A stretch of 64,000 nt of DNA from Paraburkholderia oxyphila NBRC 105797 (GCF_000685075.1 NZ_BAYD01000027.1:1-64000), one strand, 5' to 3'; shown: positions 16,859-26,270, numbered from the stretch's first letter. Notes: generated by a model not told the origin, from the letters alone. A program made the numbers and translations.

Positions 16859-19171
16859 TTAGAACGACGTGCCGATCTGGAACTGGAACTTCTGGTACTG
16901 GTCGCCCGCGTGCTTGACGATCGGGAAGCCGAGGTCGAGCTTGAGCGGGCCGATCGGCGAGATCCATTCGAGGCCTGCGCCGTAGCTGTAGCGCAGCCCG
17001 TTCGCGCCGGTGCTGTTGCCTTCGGTGCCCCAGACGTTGCCGCCGTCCACGAACGTGAACACGCGCAGCGTGCGGTCGTAGCCCGTGCCCGGCAGCGGGA
17101 ACGTCAGCTCGATATTGCCGACGAGCAATTTCGAGCCGCCAATCGGGTCGTTCGTGCTTGCGTCGCGCGGACCCAGCGAGCCCGACTCATAGCCCCGCAC
17201 CGAGCCGATGCCGCCCGCGTAGTAATTCTTGAAGATCGGATAAGGCTTGCCGCCGAGCCCGTTGCCGTAGCCGCCCTGAAAGTTCAAGCCCAGCACGAAG
17301 CCGCGCGCAAATGAGTAGTAATACTGCATTTGTGCATCGGCCTTGTAGTACTCCGTGCCGATTGGCGTGCCGTACTCGGCGTTGGTCTGTACGTAGTAGC
17401 CGCGGCTCGGTACGAGCGCGCTGTCGCGGTTATCGCGCGACCAGCCCACCGTCAACGGCACCGTATTCGAGACGCGCCCGAAGTCAGCCACATAGTCCTT
17501 GTACGTTTGTGGCGTGTTCGCATCGATATCCAGACGATCCTGCTCGATGCCGAGACCGAAGTACACCATGTCGGTCTCGGAGAACGGAATGCCGAACTTC
17601 GTGTCCGCGCCGTACGAGATGATGCGAAAGCTCGTGTCGTTCGTGCTCGAATAGTAGAGCGGCTCGGTCGTGCGATAGTAGACGTCGGTGATGCGCTTGA
17701 TCCCGTCGATCGTGAAATACGGATCGATCTGCGTGACCGAGAGCGTGCGATAAGTGGTGGCCGTATTGACGTTCAGCGAGAGGCTGGTGCCGGAGCCGAA
17801 CACGTTGTCCTGCGAGATGCCCGCCGAGATGATGGGGCCCTCGCCCGAGCCGTAGCCCACGCCCAGCGAGATCGTGCCGGTGGGCTTCTCGGTGACCTTC
17901 ACGTCAATATCCACTTCGTCCTGCGTGCCTTCCACCGGCACCGTCGTGACGTCGACGTCGGTGAAATAGCCGAGCCGGTTAATGCGGTCCTTCGAGAGCG
18001 CGAGGCGGTTCGAATCGAACCACGAGCTTTCGAGCTGGCGCATTTCGCGGCGCACGACTTCGTCGCGCGTGCGCGTGTTGCCGATCACGTTGATGCGGCG
18101 CACGTACACGCGGCGTCCCGGGTCGACCTGCAAGGTGAGGTTCACCGTGTGGTGCAACTGATCGATCTGCGGTTCGGCGTTGACGGTCGCGAAGGCATAA
18201 CCGTACTCGCCGAGCTTGTCGACGATCGCCTTCGTCGTGTCCTTGAGCTTCTGCGCGGAAAAACGCTGCCCGGGCTTCACGCCAATCAGCTTTTTGAGCT
18301 CGGCTTCGCGGTCGAGCAGATTGCCCGCAAGACTCACGCCGGAAATCGTATAGGGCTCGCCCTCATGTATCGTCACGGTCAGATACATGTCCTTCTTGTC
18401 GGGAGAGAGCGACACCTGGGTGGAGTCGATGTTGAACTCCAGGTAGCCACGGTCGAGATAGTAGGTCCGCACGTTCTCGAGGTCGCCGGTGAGCTTCTCC
18501 TTGGAATACAGATCGTTTTTCGTGTACCACGAGAACCAGTTCGGCGTGGAGAGCTGCATTTCGTCGCGCAGCGTGCCCTCGCTGAACACCTTGTTGCCGA
18601 TGAAGTTGATCTGGCGGATCTTCGCGCTCGGTCCTTCGACCACCGAAAACAGCAGGCCCACGCGGTTGCGGTCGATCGGCGTGACGGTGGTGGTGACTTC
18701 GGCGGCATAGTAGCCGCGCGTGAGGTACTGGCGCTTGAGCTCCTGCTCGGCCTTGTCGACGAGCGCCTTGTCGTAGCTGAGGCCCGGCGAGAGCCCGACC
18801 GACTTGAGCGCCTTGGTGAGGTTGTCCTTGTCGAACTCGTGAATGCCCGCAAAATCGATGGTGCCGATGGCCGGCCGCTCCTGCACCTGCACGACGACCG
18901 TATTGCCTTCGGTGGCAATGCGCACGTCGCTGAAAAAGCCCGTGGCGTAGAGCGCGCGAATCGCTTCGGAGGCCTTGTCGTCGGTGAAGGTGTCGCCCTG
19001 CTTGATCGGCAGATACGCGAACACGGTGCCGGGCTCGATGCGCGTCAGCCCGTCGATGCGGATGTCCTGGACCACGAAGGGCTCGGTGGCGTGCGCGGTG
19101 GCGGCCATGCCAAGACTGAAGCTGGCGAAAGTCAGCGCGCGGGCGTAGCGCGTAGTGGTTGATACCGTCAT
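16859..19171 (-). CDS. bamA: Outer-membrane protein assembly factor, BamA/Omp85 family
   Basis: A 770-residue Omp85 protein. A signal peptide (to about ATAHA, residue 29) precedes FVVQDIRIDGLTRIEPGTVF, the start of the first of five POTRA domains. The C-terminal barrel has the SVRGYESGSLGPRD motif of loop 6 and ends with a terminal Phe (QFQIGTSF), the outer-membrane assembly signal. Length is right for BamA, which folds beta-barrel proteins into the outer membrane. The start at 19171 gives a proper signal peptide; a frame to 19324 adds unlike residues. It is not flanked by rseP, ompH, lpxD or fabZ, so it may be a second copy rather than the housekeeping bamA. Confidence 0.9.
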   Translation of the reverse strand: MTVSTTTRYARALTFASFSLGMAATAHATEPFVVQDIRIDGLTRIEPGTVFAYLPIKQGDTFTDDKASEAIRALYATGFFSDVRIATEGNTVVVQVQERPAIGTIDFAGIHEFDKDNLTKALKSVGLSPGLSYDKALVDKAEQELKRQYLTRGYYAAEVTTTVTPIDRNRVGLLFSVVEGPSAKIRQINFIGNKVFSEGTLRDEMQLSTPNWFSWYTKNDLYSKEKLTGDLENVRTYYLDRGYLEFNIDSTQVSLSPDKKDMYLTVTIHEGEPYTISGVSLAGNLLDREAELKKLIGVKPGQRFSAQKLKDTTKAIVDKLGEYGYAFATVNAEPQIDQLHHTVNLTLQVDPGRRVYVRRINVIGNTRTRDEVVRREMRQLESSWFDSNRLALSKDRINRLGYFTDVDVTTVPVEGTQDEVDIDVKVTEKPTGTISLGVGYGSGEGPIISAGISQDNVFGSGTSLSLNVNTATTYRTLSVTQIDPYFTIDGIKRITDVYYRTTEPLYYSSTNDTSFRIISYGADTKFGIPFSETDMVYFGLGIEQDRLDIDANTPQTYKDYVADFGRVSNTVPLTVGWSRDNRDSALVPSRGYYVQTNAEYGTPIGTEYYKADAQMQYYYSFARGFVLGLNFQGGYGNGLGGKPYPIFKNYYAGGIGSVRGYESGSLGPRDASTNDPIGGSKLLVGNIELTFPLPGTGYDRTLRVFTFVDGGNVWGTEGNSTGANGLRYSYGAGLEWISPIGPLKLDLGFPIVKHAGDQYQKFQFQIGTSF

Positions 19172-19296
19172 GCAGGAGTTCGGGAAAAGGGCCAACGGGA
19201 AACGACGCGCAGCCGTGCGCGACGCCACAAGCGACACGCGGCAAACGGCGTTCGCACTCTTTGAAGGATGGCGCGGCAAACCGCGCACGGGCTGCG

Positions 19297-19695
19297 CTAT
19301 TGCATGCGCGCCCTGCCCGGCCACCGCGGCTTCGCGAGCCCCGTGGCGAGCGAAAGCACCTCAGTCATCTGCGCCGCCTGCGACGGGTGCAGACGAAACG
19401 AAAGTTCTGCGCCGCCTGGCAGGCGAAAGCTCATCACGAGATGCTGCACCGCGCCCGACTCGCGCCCGACTTCCCACGCCTCGCAGGGCATCGCGAACTT
19501 CACGCTCGCGGCCTTGTGGCGGATGCGCTCGGAGCGGCCAATCGCGTTGGAGAGCGCGGCCAGCAACTCGTGCATGACCGAGCAGTGCAACGCGACGCTG
19601 TCCGGCTGATTGCCGTTGACCATCAGATACTGGCCGTCCGCGCTCAACTCGAAACCGCGCAGCGAATCGATGGCAAGTGACGTAGACGTGGACAT
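19297..19695 (-). CDS. Hypothetical protein upstream of the BamA-type gene
   Basis: A 132-residue soluble protein with alternating strand and helix pattern (FELSADGQYLMVNGNQPDSV, then LVMSFRLPGGAELSFRLHPS). There is no signal peptide or recognised domain. It lies 125 bases upstream of the BamA-type gene in the same direction. A GGAG sits upstream of the ATG at 19695. Protein-like composition supports a gene; function unknown. Confidence 0.65.
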   Translation of the reverse strand: MSTSTSLAIDSLRGFELSADGQYLMVNGNQPDSVALHCSVMHELLAALSNAIGRSERIRHKAASVKFAMPCEAWEVGRESGAVQHLVMSFRLPGGAELSFRLHPSQAAQMTEVLSLATGLAKPRWPGRARMQ

Positions 19696-20023
19696 GGACG
19701 GCGCTCCGTGACGAAAAGCATCGGCGGAGTCTAGACGGCACGGCGTGGCCCACCGTTACGTGGCTGTTACGTGCATTACTTTCATCAATATTTCCGCGCC
19801 TGACATGCGCCGGGACTGTCGCGGCCGAGACGCCCTGCACCGGGCGGTTCCCGCCTTTCAGTTACCCGTTTCGGCTTGTTCGCCCTGGCGGATCTGGAAA
19901 CATACGGTAAACGAGATGATTACCAAGCCTGACAGCACGCAGACAATCGTATGAACAGGAGCTCATGGGGCCATGTCGACCCGTAAGCTTCTTGTGCGCC
20001 CCATCGGCGCGATACGGATCGTT
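19696..20023. other. Non-coding stretch
   Basis: 328 bases between two minus-strand genes, AT-richer than the surroundings in its middle (about 19740-19960). It likely holds the promoter of the gene at 19695 and the 3' end of the gene at 20024. I see no strong hairpin and no protein-like open frame. Confidence 0.5.
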
Positions 20024-20773
20024 TCAGCGCGCGTTGTCGGTGGCAAACCCGTGCTCATGGAACACGCTCGCGGGTGCCTGAACGGCGATCGCGCGCAGCG
20101 CAAAGCACCGGTTGATCGCGACGGCATCGCGTGTTTCAGCGAGCCGCGTGAGCAAGGCCCGCGCTGCGTCGCGACGCAACTGGCCATGTCGGTCGAGAAA
20201 TTGCCCCCAGAGAGACATCGCGCGCAGCCGGTCGACTGTTCGCGCGCTCGCAAGATAAGCGGGAGGAAAGAGGCGTTGGTACGCAGGAAGGTTATAGAGC
20301 CACGAGGTGCCATGCACGACTGGATCGCTGCCGCCCACGTGCGTGCGAACATGCTCGAACAACTGGCGCAATTCGGCCCGCCTGCGCGGCGCCTCGCGCG
20401 CAGCGAGCGGCGACACGGCCGCAGCGCCCACGCCGTGCGCATCGAAATGCAGCCGCACGCCGCCGTGCGGGTCCCGCGCCCATGCAAAACAGCCGAACGC
20501 GGCAACAATGGGCGGCGCGGCCAGGTGGGCCGGGCACTCTATATAGAAGTGCCACGTCCAGTCGCCCAACTCGCGCGAGTCCGTGCAGGCACGCACGCCC
20601 TGGAGATACGCGGCCCATAGCGGATGGGCAGCATCGAATTCACGCCCCGCCCCGAAGCGCACATAAAGATTGGTGCAGTCGAGCAAGGCCTTTTCGAGCG
20701 GCATGCCTGCGACGCGCGCGACGCCCTCGGCAAAGCGGACCTGCAAGTCGAAGAACGCTCGATCGGGTCTCAC
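20024..20773 (-). CDS. Hypothetical protein divergent from the squalene-synthase-like gene
   Basis: A 249-residue soluble protein, Trp- and His-rich in the middle (LGDWTWHFYIECPAHLAAPP, GCFAWARDPHGGVRLHFDAH). I recognise no domain. The start is a GTG at 20773 with GGGGGA just ahead. A TTG further upstream at 20827 would overlap the start region of the neighbouring gene. The 59-base gap to the divergent prenyl-synthase gene suggests shared control. Function unknown. Confidence 0.65.
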   Translation of the reverse strand: MRPDRAFFDLQVRFAEGVARVAGMPLEKALLDCTNLYVRFGAGREFDAAHPLWAAYLQGVRACTDSRELGDWTWHFYIECPAHLAAPPIVAAFGCFAWARDPHGGVRLHFDAHGVGAAAVSPLAAREAPRRRAELRQLFEHVRTHVGGSDPVVHGTSWLYNLPAYQRLFPPAYLASARTVDRLRAMSLWGQFLDRHGQLRRDAARALLTRLAETRDAVAINRCFALRAIAVQAPASVFHEHGFATDNAR

Positions 20774-20832
20774 CGGTCCCCCTTTTCTCGTCCACGCTAC
20801 AATGCGGCTGCCGTTCCACTGCCCCAACCGAC

Positions 20833-21936
20833 ATGCAGAATTCTAATCGGGCTTTCCTGCTCGGTCCGTTGCTCAAAGGCGTTTCCCGCTCGTTCTACCT
20901 CACGATGCGCGTGCTGCCCGCCGGGATGCGCGATCCCGTGGGGGAGGCCTACCTGCTCGCGCGCGCCGCCGACACCATTGCCGACACCTCGCTGATCCCG
21001 CCGCCCCAGCGGCTCGCGCTGCTGCTCGCGCTGCGCGAGCGCGTCAATGGCACGCCCCCCGGTGGCGCGTCCCCGGGCACGTCCCAAGCCGCGGCGCACG
21101 ACGACGCCTTGCAACGCATCGCCGGCGAGGTGGCGGGTCAGCAGACGCAATCGGACGAGAAGCTGCTGCTCGAATCGCTTGGCGGCGCACTCGACGTGCT
21201 GGCGCAACTCGACGAAGCGGACCGCACGGCCGTGCGCGAGATCGTCACGACGCTCACGGAGGGCATGGAATTCGACTTGAACACCTTCCCCGACGAACGC
21301 TCGGGCAAGGTGGCCGCGCTCGGCACATGGGACGCGCTCGACCGCTATACCTACCTCGTTGCGGGCTGCGTGGGCGAGTTCTGGACGAAGATGACCTATA
21401 TGCATCTGCCCGGCACGCTCGCCCCTGCGCTGCGCGAGACCATGTACCAGCGCGGCGTGCGCTTCGGCAAGGCGCTGCAAATGGTGAACGTGCTGCGCGA
21501 TTGCGGCAAGGACCTGCGCATCGGCCGCTGCTACCTGCCCGCCACGATGCTCGCGCAGGCCGGTCTCACGCCCGAGGACCTGCTCCACCCCGGCACGTCC
21601 GCGCGCGCGCGGCCGCTGATGTTCGGGCTCGTGCGCATCGCCCTCGATCACTTCCGCGCGGCCATCGACTATACGTTCGCGCTGCCGCGCCTGTCCGTGA
21701 GGCTGCGCCTCGCGTGCCTGTGGCCGATCCTTATCGGCCTCGAGACGCTGGAGCTGCTGGTCGGCAATGAAGACTGGCTCGATCCCGCGCGGCCTTCCAA
21801 GCTCACGCGCAACGACGTCTATCGCATCCTCGCGTGCTCGACGCTCATGGCGCCGTCCAATGCCCTGCTCAACCGATGGTTCAAGCGGCTGCTCACGCGT
21901 ATCGAAACGCGCATGACCGCAATCGAGCGGACCTGA
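20833..21936 (+). CDS. Squalene/phytoene synthase family protein
   Basis: A 367-residue trans-isoprenyl diphosphate head-to-head synthase. The start MQNSNRAFLLGPLLKGVSRS fits the family opening. The first Asp motif is RAADTIADTS (DxxAD). The second is NVLRDCGKDLRIGRCYLPAT (DxxxD), next to QMVN. Such enzymes join two C15 or C20 diphosphates to squalene or phytoene. A hydrophobic C-terminal stretch (LRLACLWPILIGLETLELL) may contact the membrane. No hopanoid or carotenoid partner gene lies in the window. The cysteine inside the second motif and an Ala/Gly/Ser-rich insert near residue 75 are unusual. Product unresolved. Confidence 0.82.
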   Translation: MQNSNRAFLLGPLLKGVSRSFYLTMRVLPAGMRDPVGEAYLLARAADTIADTSLIPPPQRLALLLALRERVNGTPPGGASPGTSQAAAHDDALQRIAGEVAGQQTQSDEKLLLESLGGALDVLAQLDEADRTAVREIVTTLTEGMEFDLNTFPDERSGKVAALGTWDALDRYTYLVAGCVGEFWTKMTYMHLPGTLAPALRETMYQRGVRFGKALQMVNVLRDCGKDLRIGRCYLPATMLAQAGLTPEDLLHPGTSARARPLMFGLVRIALDHFRAAIDYTFALPRLSVRLRLACLWPILIGLETLELLVGNEDWLDPARPSKLTRNDVYRILACSTLMAPSNALLNRWFKRLLTRIETRMTAIERT

Positions 21937-21942
21937 AAGAAA

Positions 21943-21972
21943 ACGGCGCGTGCTGTTGAGAGCACGCGCCGT
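21943..21972 (-). terminator. Intrinsic terminator, 12-bp perfect stem
   Basis: ACGGCGCGTGCT and AGCACGCGCCGT form a perfect 12-bp stem with a 6-base loop between two convergent genes. On the minus strand it is followed by TTTTCTTTC, so it mainly ends the mms transcript. It probably also slows + strand transcription. Confidence 0.85.
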
Positions 21973-21993
21973 GACACTACGCTCCGGTTCGCT

Positions 21994-22884
21994 TTAGCCC
22001 TTCTCGCCGCGATACAGCTTGATGATGGCCGAGAAGTCGAGCTTGCCGTCACCGCGGCTGCTCATCGCCTGATAGAGCTGCTGCGCGAGCGCGCCCATAT
22101 AGGCGGGCTGGTGCACGCTCTTCGCGGCATCGGTCGCGAGGCCCATGTCCTTGAGCATCAGGTCCGTGCCAAAGCCGCCCGTGTAGCCGCGCGACGAAGG
22201 CGCCGTTTCGATCACGCCCGGGAACGGGTTATACGTGTCCGAGCTCCAGCAGCGGCCCGTGGACGTATTCATGATCCCGCCCAGCACCTTCGAGTCGATC
22301 CCGAGCGCCTCGCCCAGCGCCATCGCCTCCGCCACGCCCGCCATGGTGACGCCGAGCACGAGGTTGTTGCAGATCTTCGCCACCTGTCCCGTGCCCGTCT
22401 CGCCGCAATGGACGATGTTCTTGCCCATGCCGGAGAGCACGGGCTTCACGCTTTCATAGAGCGCCGCGCTGCCGCCCACCATGAACGTGAGCGTGCCTGC
22501 CGCCGCGCCGCCCGTGCCGCCCGATACCGGCGCATCCACGAACGCGTTGCCGTTTGCAGCGGCTAGCTTGCCGAACTCCTTCGCGCTCGCCGGATCGATC
22601 GTGCTCGAATCGATGATCGTCACGCCCTTCGCGATGCCCGCCAGCACGCCGTCTTCGGCGCTGAGCACGGTGCGCACGTGCGCCGCCGCGGGCAGCATCG
22701 TGACGACCCATTCGGCGCCCGTGGCGGCCGCCTTGGGCGTTGCGGCCCGCGTCGCGCCCGCGTCGGCGAGCGTCTGCATCGCCTCGGCGCTCAGATCGAA
22801 CACGGTGAGCGCGTGCCCCGCCTTGATCAGATTGAGCGCCATGGGCGCGCCCATGTGGCCCAGCCCGATGAAACCGATTTTCAT
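21994..22884 (-). CDS. mmsB: 3-hydroxyisobutyrate dehydrogenase
   Basis: A 296-residue NAD-dependent dehydrogenase that oxidises 3-hydroxyisobutyrate to methylmalonate semialdehyde in valine breakdown. The Rossmann start is KIGFIGLGHMGAPMALNLIK. The substrate site is DAPVSGGTGGAAAGTLTFMV, and the catalytic Lys is in GQVAKICNNLVLG. The C-terminus has KDMGLATDAAK. The ATG at 22884 has GGGAGA upstream. It lies 41 bases after mmsA, so the two form the classical mmsAB unit. Confidence 0.95.
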   Translation of the reverse strand: MKIGFIGLGHMGAPMALNLIKAGHALTVFDLSAEAMQTLADAGATRAATPKAAATGAEWVVTMLPAAAHVRTVLSAEDGVLAGIAKGVTIIDSSTIDPASAKEFGKLAAANGNAFVDAPVSGGTGGAAAGTLTFMVGGSAALYESVKPVLSGMGKNIVHCGETGTGQVAKICNNLVLGVTMAGVAEAMALGEALGIDSKVLGGIMNTSTGRCWSSDTYNPFPGVIETAPSSRGYTGGFGTDLMLKDMGLATDAAKSVHQPAYMGALAQQLYQAMSSRGDGKLDFSAIIKLYRGEKG

Positions 22885-22925
22885 GAGCGATTCTCCCTTT
22901 ATGGTTGGTCAGGCGCGGCGGCGCT

Positions 22926-24452
22926 TCAGTGCAGGTTGATCGTCGTGTTCACGCCGGTGTTGATGGTGGCATCGTCGAACCAGCGCGCCGTGACGGTCTT
23001 GGTCTGCGTGTAGAACTGCACGACCTGCTTGCCATAGGGACCGAGGTCGCCGAGCTTCGAGCCGCGCGAGCCCGTAAAGCTGAAATGCGGCACCGGCACC
23101 GGAATCGGAATATTGATGCCCACCTGGCCGATATCGATCTCGTTCTGGAACTTGCGCGCCGCCGCGCCGCTTTGCGTGAAGAGGCCCACGCCATTGCCGA
23201 ACGGATTCGCGTTGACGATGGCAATCGCCTCGTCGAGTGTGTTCGCGGTCAGCACCACGAGCACCGGCCCGAAGATCTCGTTCGTGTAGATGTCCATGTC
23301 GGTCTTCACGTCCGTGAACACCGTCGGGCCGACGAAGTTGCCGTTCTCGTAGCCGGGCACCTTCACGCCGCGACCGTCGAGCGCGAGCGTGGCGCCCTGC
23401 TTCACGCCCGAGTCGATCAGGCCCAGAATGCGGGTCTTCGCGGCGCGCGAGACAACGGGGCCCACGTCGGTCTTCGGCTCTTTGCCGGCGTTGACCTTGA
23501 GCTCCTTCGCTTTCTCCACGAGTTCGGGCACCCATTGCTGCGCCTCGCCCACGAGCACCACCACCGAAGTGGCCATGCAGCGCTGGCCCGCCGCGCCGAA
23601 CGCCGCGCCCACGAGCGCGTTGAGCGCCTGCTCGCGGTTGGCGTCGGGCAGCACGACCGCGTGGTTCTTCGCGCCCATCATCGACTGCACACGCTTGCCG
23701 TGCTCGCTGCCGAGGCGATAGACATGCGTGCCCACGGCCGTCGAGCCCACGAACGAAATCGCCTTGATGAGCGGATGCGAGCAGATCGCATCGACGACTT
23801 CCTTGCCGCCGTGCACGACGTTTAGCACCCCTGCGGGAATGCCGGCCTCAACGGCCAGCTCGACGAGCTGCATTGTGGAGAGCGGATCCTGCTCGGAGGG
23901 CTTGAGCACGAAGGTGTTGCCGCAGACGATCGCCATCGGGAACATCCACAGCGGAATCATCGCGGGGAAATTGAACGGCGTGATGCCCGCGCATACGCCC
24001 AGCGGCTGCTGCAGCGTATAGGTGTCCACACCGCCGGCCACGTTCTCCGCGAACGCGCCTTGCTGCAGCGTGCCGATCGAGCACGCGTGCTCGACCACTT
24101 CGAGGCCGCGGAAGATATCGCCTTCCGCATCGGGCAGCGTCTTGCCCTGCTCGGCCGTGAGCGTCTGCGCAATGCGCGACATGTTCTCGCGAATCAGCGC
24201 CTGCAGCTTGAGCATGATGCGCACGCGCGTGCCGATCGGCGTGTTCTTCCAGGTCGCGAACGCGGCATGCGCACTCTGGACGGCCTTGTCGACTTCCTCG
24301 ACGGTCGCGAACGGCACGCGCGCCAGCACTTCCTGCGTGGCCGGATTGACGATGTCGCGCCATTCGGTGGTTTTCGATTCGACGAACTCGCCGTCGATCA
24401 GCAGCTTGACGGTCGAGACATGAGCGTTGGATGCCTGGGTGACTGCGTTCAT
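22926..24452 (-). CDS. mmsA: Methylmalonate-semialdehyde dehydrogenase (CoA-acylating)
   Basis: A 508-residue aldehyde dehydrogenase that converts methylmalonate semialdehyde to propionyl-CoA (and malonate semialdehyde to acetyl-CoA). Family marks are GVCAGITPFNFPAMIPLWMF, ISFVGSTAVGTHVYRLGSEH, and the catalytic Cys near residue 290 in AAGQRCMATSVVVLVGEA. It ends the valine pathway with mmsB downstream. It faces a LysR gene across about 300 bases. Cytoplasmic; no irregularities. Confidence 0.95.
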   Translation of the reverse strand: MNAVTQASNAHVSTVKLLIDGEFVESKTTEWRDIVNPATQEVLARVPFATVEEVDKAVQSAHAAFATWKNTPIGTRVRIMLKLQALIRENMSRIAQTLTAEQGKTLPDAEGDIFRGLEVVEHACSIGTLQQGAFAENVAGGVDTYTLQQPLGVCAGITPFNFPAMIPLWMFPMAIVCGNTFVLKPSEQDPLSTMQLVELAVEAGIPAGVLNVVHGGKEVVDAICSHPLIKAISFVGSTAVGTHVYRLGSEHGKRVQSMMGAKNHAVVLPDANREQALNALVGAAFGAAGQRCMATSVVVLVGEAQQWVPELVEKAKELKVNAGKEPKTDVGPVVSRAAKTRILGLIDSGVKQGATLALDGRGVKVPGYENGNFVGPTVFTDVKTDMDIYTNEIFGPVLVVLTANTLDEAIAIVNANPFGNGVGLFTQSGAAARKFQNEIDIGQVGINIPIPVPVPHFSFTGSRGSKLGDLGPYGKQVVQFYTQTKTVTARWFDDATINTGVNTTINLH

Positions 24453-24684
24453 CTTGAACTCTCTCTGAAAGGTCTGAACGGGCCGGCCTGAGCCGGATAT
24501 GCAGGATTACGATCTAATTGACGGATCCGCCAGCCGTGATGCGAGCGCATCAGGATGCGTGCCGGGAATGGAGTCGCGCGTGGGAAAGCCAATCGTGTCC
24601 GCCCCTTCAGGGGTCGACTGCATGAGCATCGTGTGTCTCCATCCTTGTTATAGACGACCGCGTCTTGCAGAGGTCTTGAACCGA

Positions 24685-24713
24685 GTATAGTTATTCGAAT
24701 ATCCACGGTATAG
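24685..24713. promoter_or_regulatory. Candidate operator in the mmsA/LysR divergent promoter
   Basis: Two direct GTATAG copies (24685-24690, 24708-24713) flank the perfect palindrome TATTCGAATA (24692-24701), about 45-75 bases before the LysR start. This is the most structured part of the 306-base intergenic region 24453-24758; I see nothing else in the rest of it. It may be the LysR site controlling mmsAB. Confidence 0.4.
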
Positions 24714-24758
24714 AGACGAAAAAGCCCATCCAATATGCAAAAAAGCACAACGAGACCG

Positions 24759-25688
24759 ATGGAGACGCTGAACTGGGACGATTTACGCTATTTCCTGGAG
24801 GTGGCGCGCACGCAGCGCGCCAGCGGCGCGGCACGGCGCCTCGGCGTCGACCACACCACGGTGGCGCGCCGCGTGCGCGAACTGGAGGCGGCGCTGGGCA
24901 CGGTACTGTTCGACAAATCGCGCTCGGGCGGCTTCGTGCTGACCGCCGAAGGCCAGCGCCTGCTGGCCTATGCGGACACCATCGAAAGCACGGTGCAGTC
25001 GGCGAGCGAGCAGTTCGCGCTCGGCGCGCATTCGCTCTCGGGCCACGTGAGGGTGGGATCGACCGAGGGGTTCGGCTGCTTCTTTCTTGCGCCGCAACTG
25101 GCGCGCTTCACCGGCAAGCACCCCGACATGTCGATCGATCTGCTGCCGGTCCCGCATTTCGTGAGCCTTTCGAAGCGCGAAGCCGATCTGGCGATCATGC
25201 TCGAGCGCCCCGAGCGCGGCCAGTACGTCTATACGAAGCTGTGCGACTATCGCCTGCGCTTATATGGAACGCCTGAGTATCTCGAGCGGCACGCACCCAT
25301 TCGGACGGCGGCGGACTTGCGCCATCACGCGTTCATCAGCTATGTCGCCGATCTCGCCTTCAGCCATGAGCTGCTCTACCTCGAGCGCACCGCGCCCAAT
25401 GTCACGGCAAGCCTGTGCAGCACGAGCGTGATCGCGCAGTATCATGCCGCGCTGCAAGGCAGCGCGCTCGCCATTCTGCCCTGCTTCATGGCCGAGCCCG
25501 ACCCGCGGCTCGTGACGGTCCTGCCCGAAGAGATCGTCGTGACGCGGCGCTTCTGGCTATGCAGCCGCGAAGATCTGCGCAAGCTGCGGCGCATCACGTC
25601 GCTCTGGGACTATCTGCGTGCGGCCGCTGACGCGAACCGTGCGCTCCTGATGGGCGAGTCGCCGCAAATGCACTACATCGATCCCTGA
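24759..25688 (+). CDS. LysR-type regulator, probably of mmsAB
   Basis: A 309-residue LysR regulator. The DNA-binding domain is LNWDDLRYFLEVARTQRASG and then LGVDHTTVARRVRELEAALG. The effector domain begins GHVRVGSTEGFGCFFLAPQL. The ATG at 24759 is preferred to one at 24735 because family members begin a few residues before the WDDLRYFL block. It is divergent from mmsA-mmsB, which suggests control of valine breakdown. The classical mms regulator in pseudomonads is AraC-type, so the link is by position only. Confidence 0.88.
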   Translation: METLNWDDLRYFLEVARTQRASGAARRLGVDHTTVARRVRELEAALGTVLFDKSRSGGFVLTAEGQRLLAYADTIESTVQSASEQFALGAHSLSGHVRVGSTEGFGCFFLAPQLARFTGKHPDMSIDLLPVPHFVSLSKREADLAIMLERPERGQYVYTKLCDYRLRLYGTPEYLERHAPIRTAADLRHHAFISYVADLAFSHELLYLERTAPNVTASLCSTSVIAQYHAALQGSALAILPCFMAEPDPRLVTVLPEEIVVTRRFWLCSREDLRKLRRITSLWDYLRAAADANRALLMGESPQMHYIDP

Positions 25689-25713
25689 GTGCACAGGGGG
25701 CGCCAATAAAAAA

Positions 25714-25752
25714 GCCGCACATGCAATCCTGTTCGCGGATTGCATGTGCGGC
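25714..25752 (-). terminator. Intrinsic terminator, 16-bp perfect stem
   Basis: GCCGCACATGCAATCC and GGATTGCATGTGCGGC form a 16-bp perfect stem with a 7-base loop. On the minus strand a TTTTTT run follows (25713-25708). It ends the BON gene transcript and sits against the convergent LysR stop. Confidence 0.9.
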
Positions 25753-25886
25753 TTCCAGAGTGAACCCGGGTCAGGCCAGACGGAGACCCTGGACCGGGCC
25801 GCGCCCGTTGCTGCCGCATTTCCGGCGCGGTTCACACGACACCGGCCAGCCGCACGAGGCGACTGGCACGCGTCGCATCCCGGCGA

Positions 25887-26270
25887 TCAGGTCCCGACCG
25901 GGCGGATCGTCAGCGCATTCTTGACCGAGGTCACGCCAGCGACGCCCTTCGCCACTTCCGTGGCGTGGTCGACCTGGCCTTGCTCCGGCACCGTGCCTTG
26001 CAGGATGACGGCGCCGTCCTTGGCGCGCACGGTGATGTTGGCCACGCTGATGTCCTTGTCCTTCGCGAGCGCCGCGCGCACCTTGCGCGAAAGCGCACGG
26101 TTGGCTGCCTTGGCCGACTTGTACTGCGCCTTCGACTGCTGCGCTTGGGTCTTGGCGGCTTCGGTCGCCCCCGGGGTGGGCGCGCTTGCTGCGTCTTGCG
26201 CGTACACGTGGAGCGAGGCGGCGACCAGCATCGTGCCGGCTGCCAGTTTGAACGCCTGAATAGCCTTCAT
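25887..26270 (-). CDS. BON-domain periplasmic protein
   Basis: A 127-residue exported protein. A signal peptide (KAIQAFKLAAGTMLVAASLH, cleaved after VYA) precedes an Ala/Lys/Gln-rich stretch and one BON domain (DISVANITVRAKDGAVILQG, then GQVDHATEVAKGVAGVTSVK). BON proteins such as OsmY bind lipids or stabilise the envelope under stress. The ATG at 26270 has an AGGAGA site; a frame to 26333 adds unlike residues. It is a single-gene unit. Confidence 0.9.
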   Translation of the reverse strand: MKAIQAFKLAAGTMLVAASLHVYAQDAASAPTPGATEAAKTQAQQSKAQYKSAKAANRALSRKVRAALAKDKDISVANITVRAKDGAVILQGTVPEQGQVDHATEVAKGVAGVTSVKNALTIRPVGT

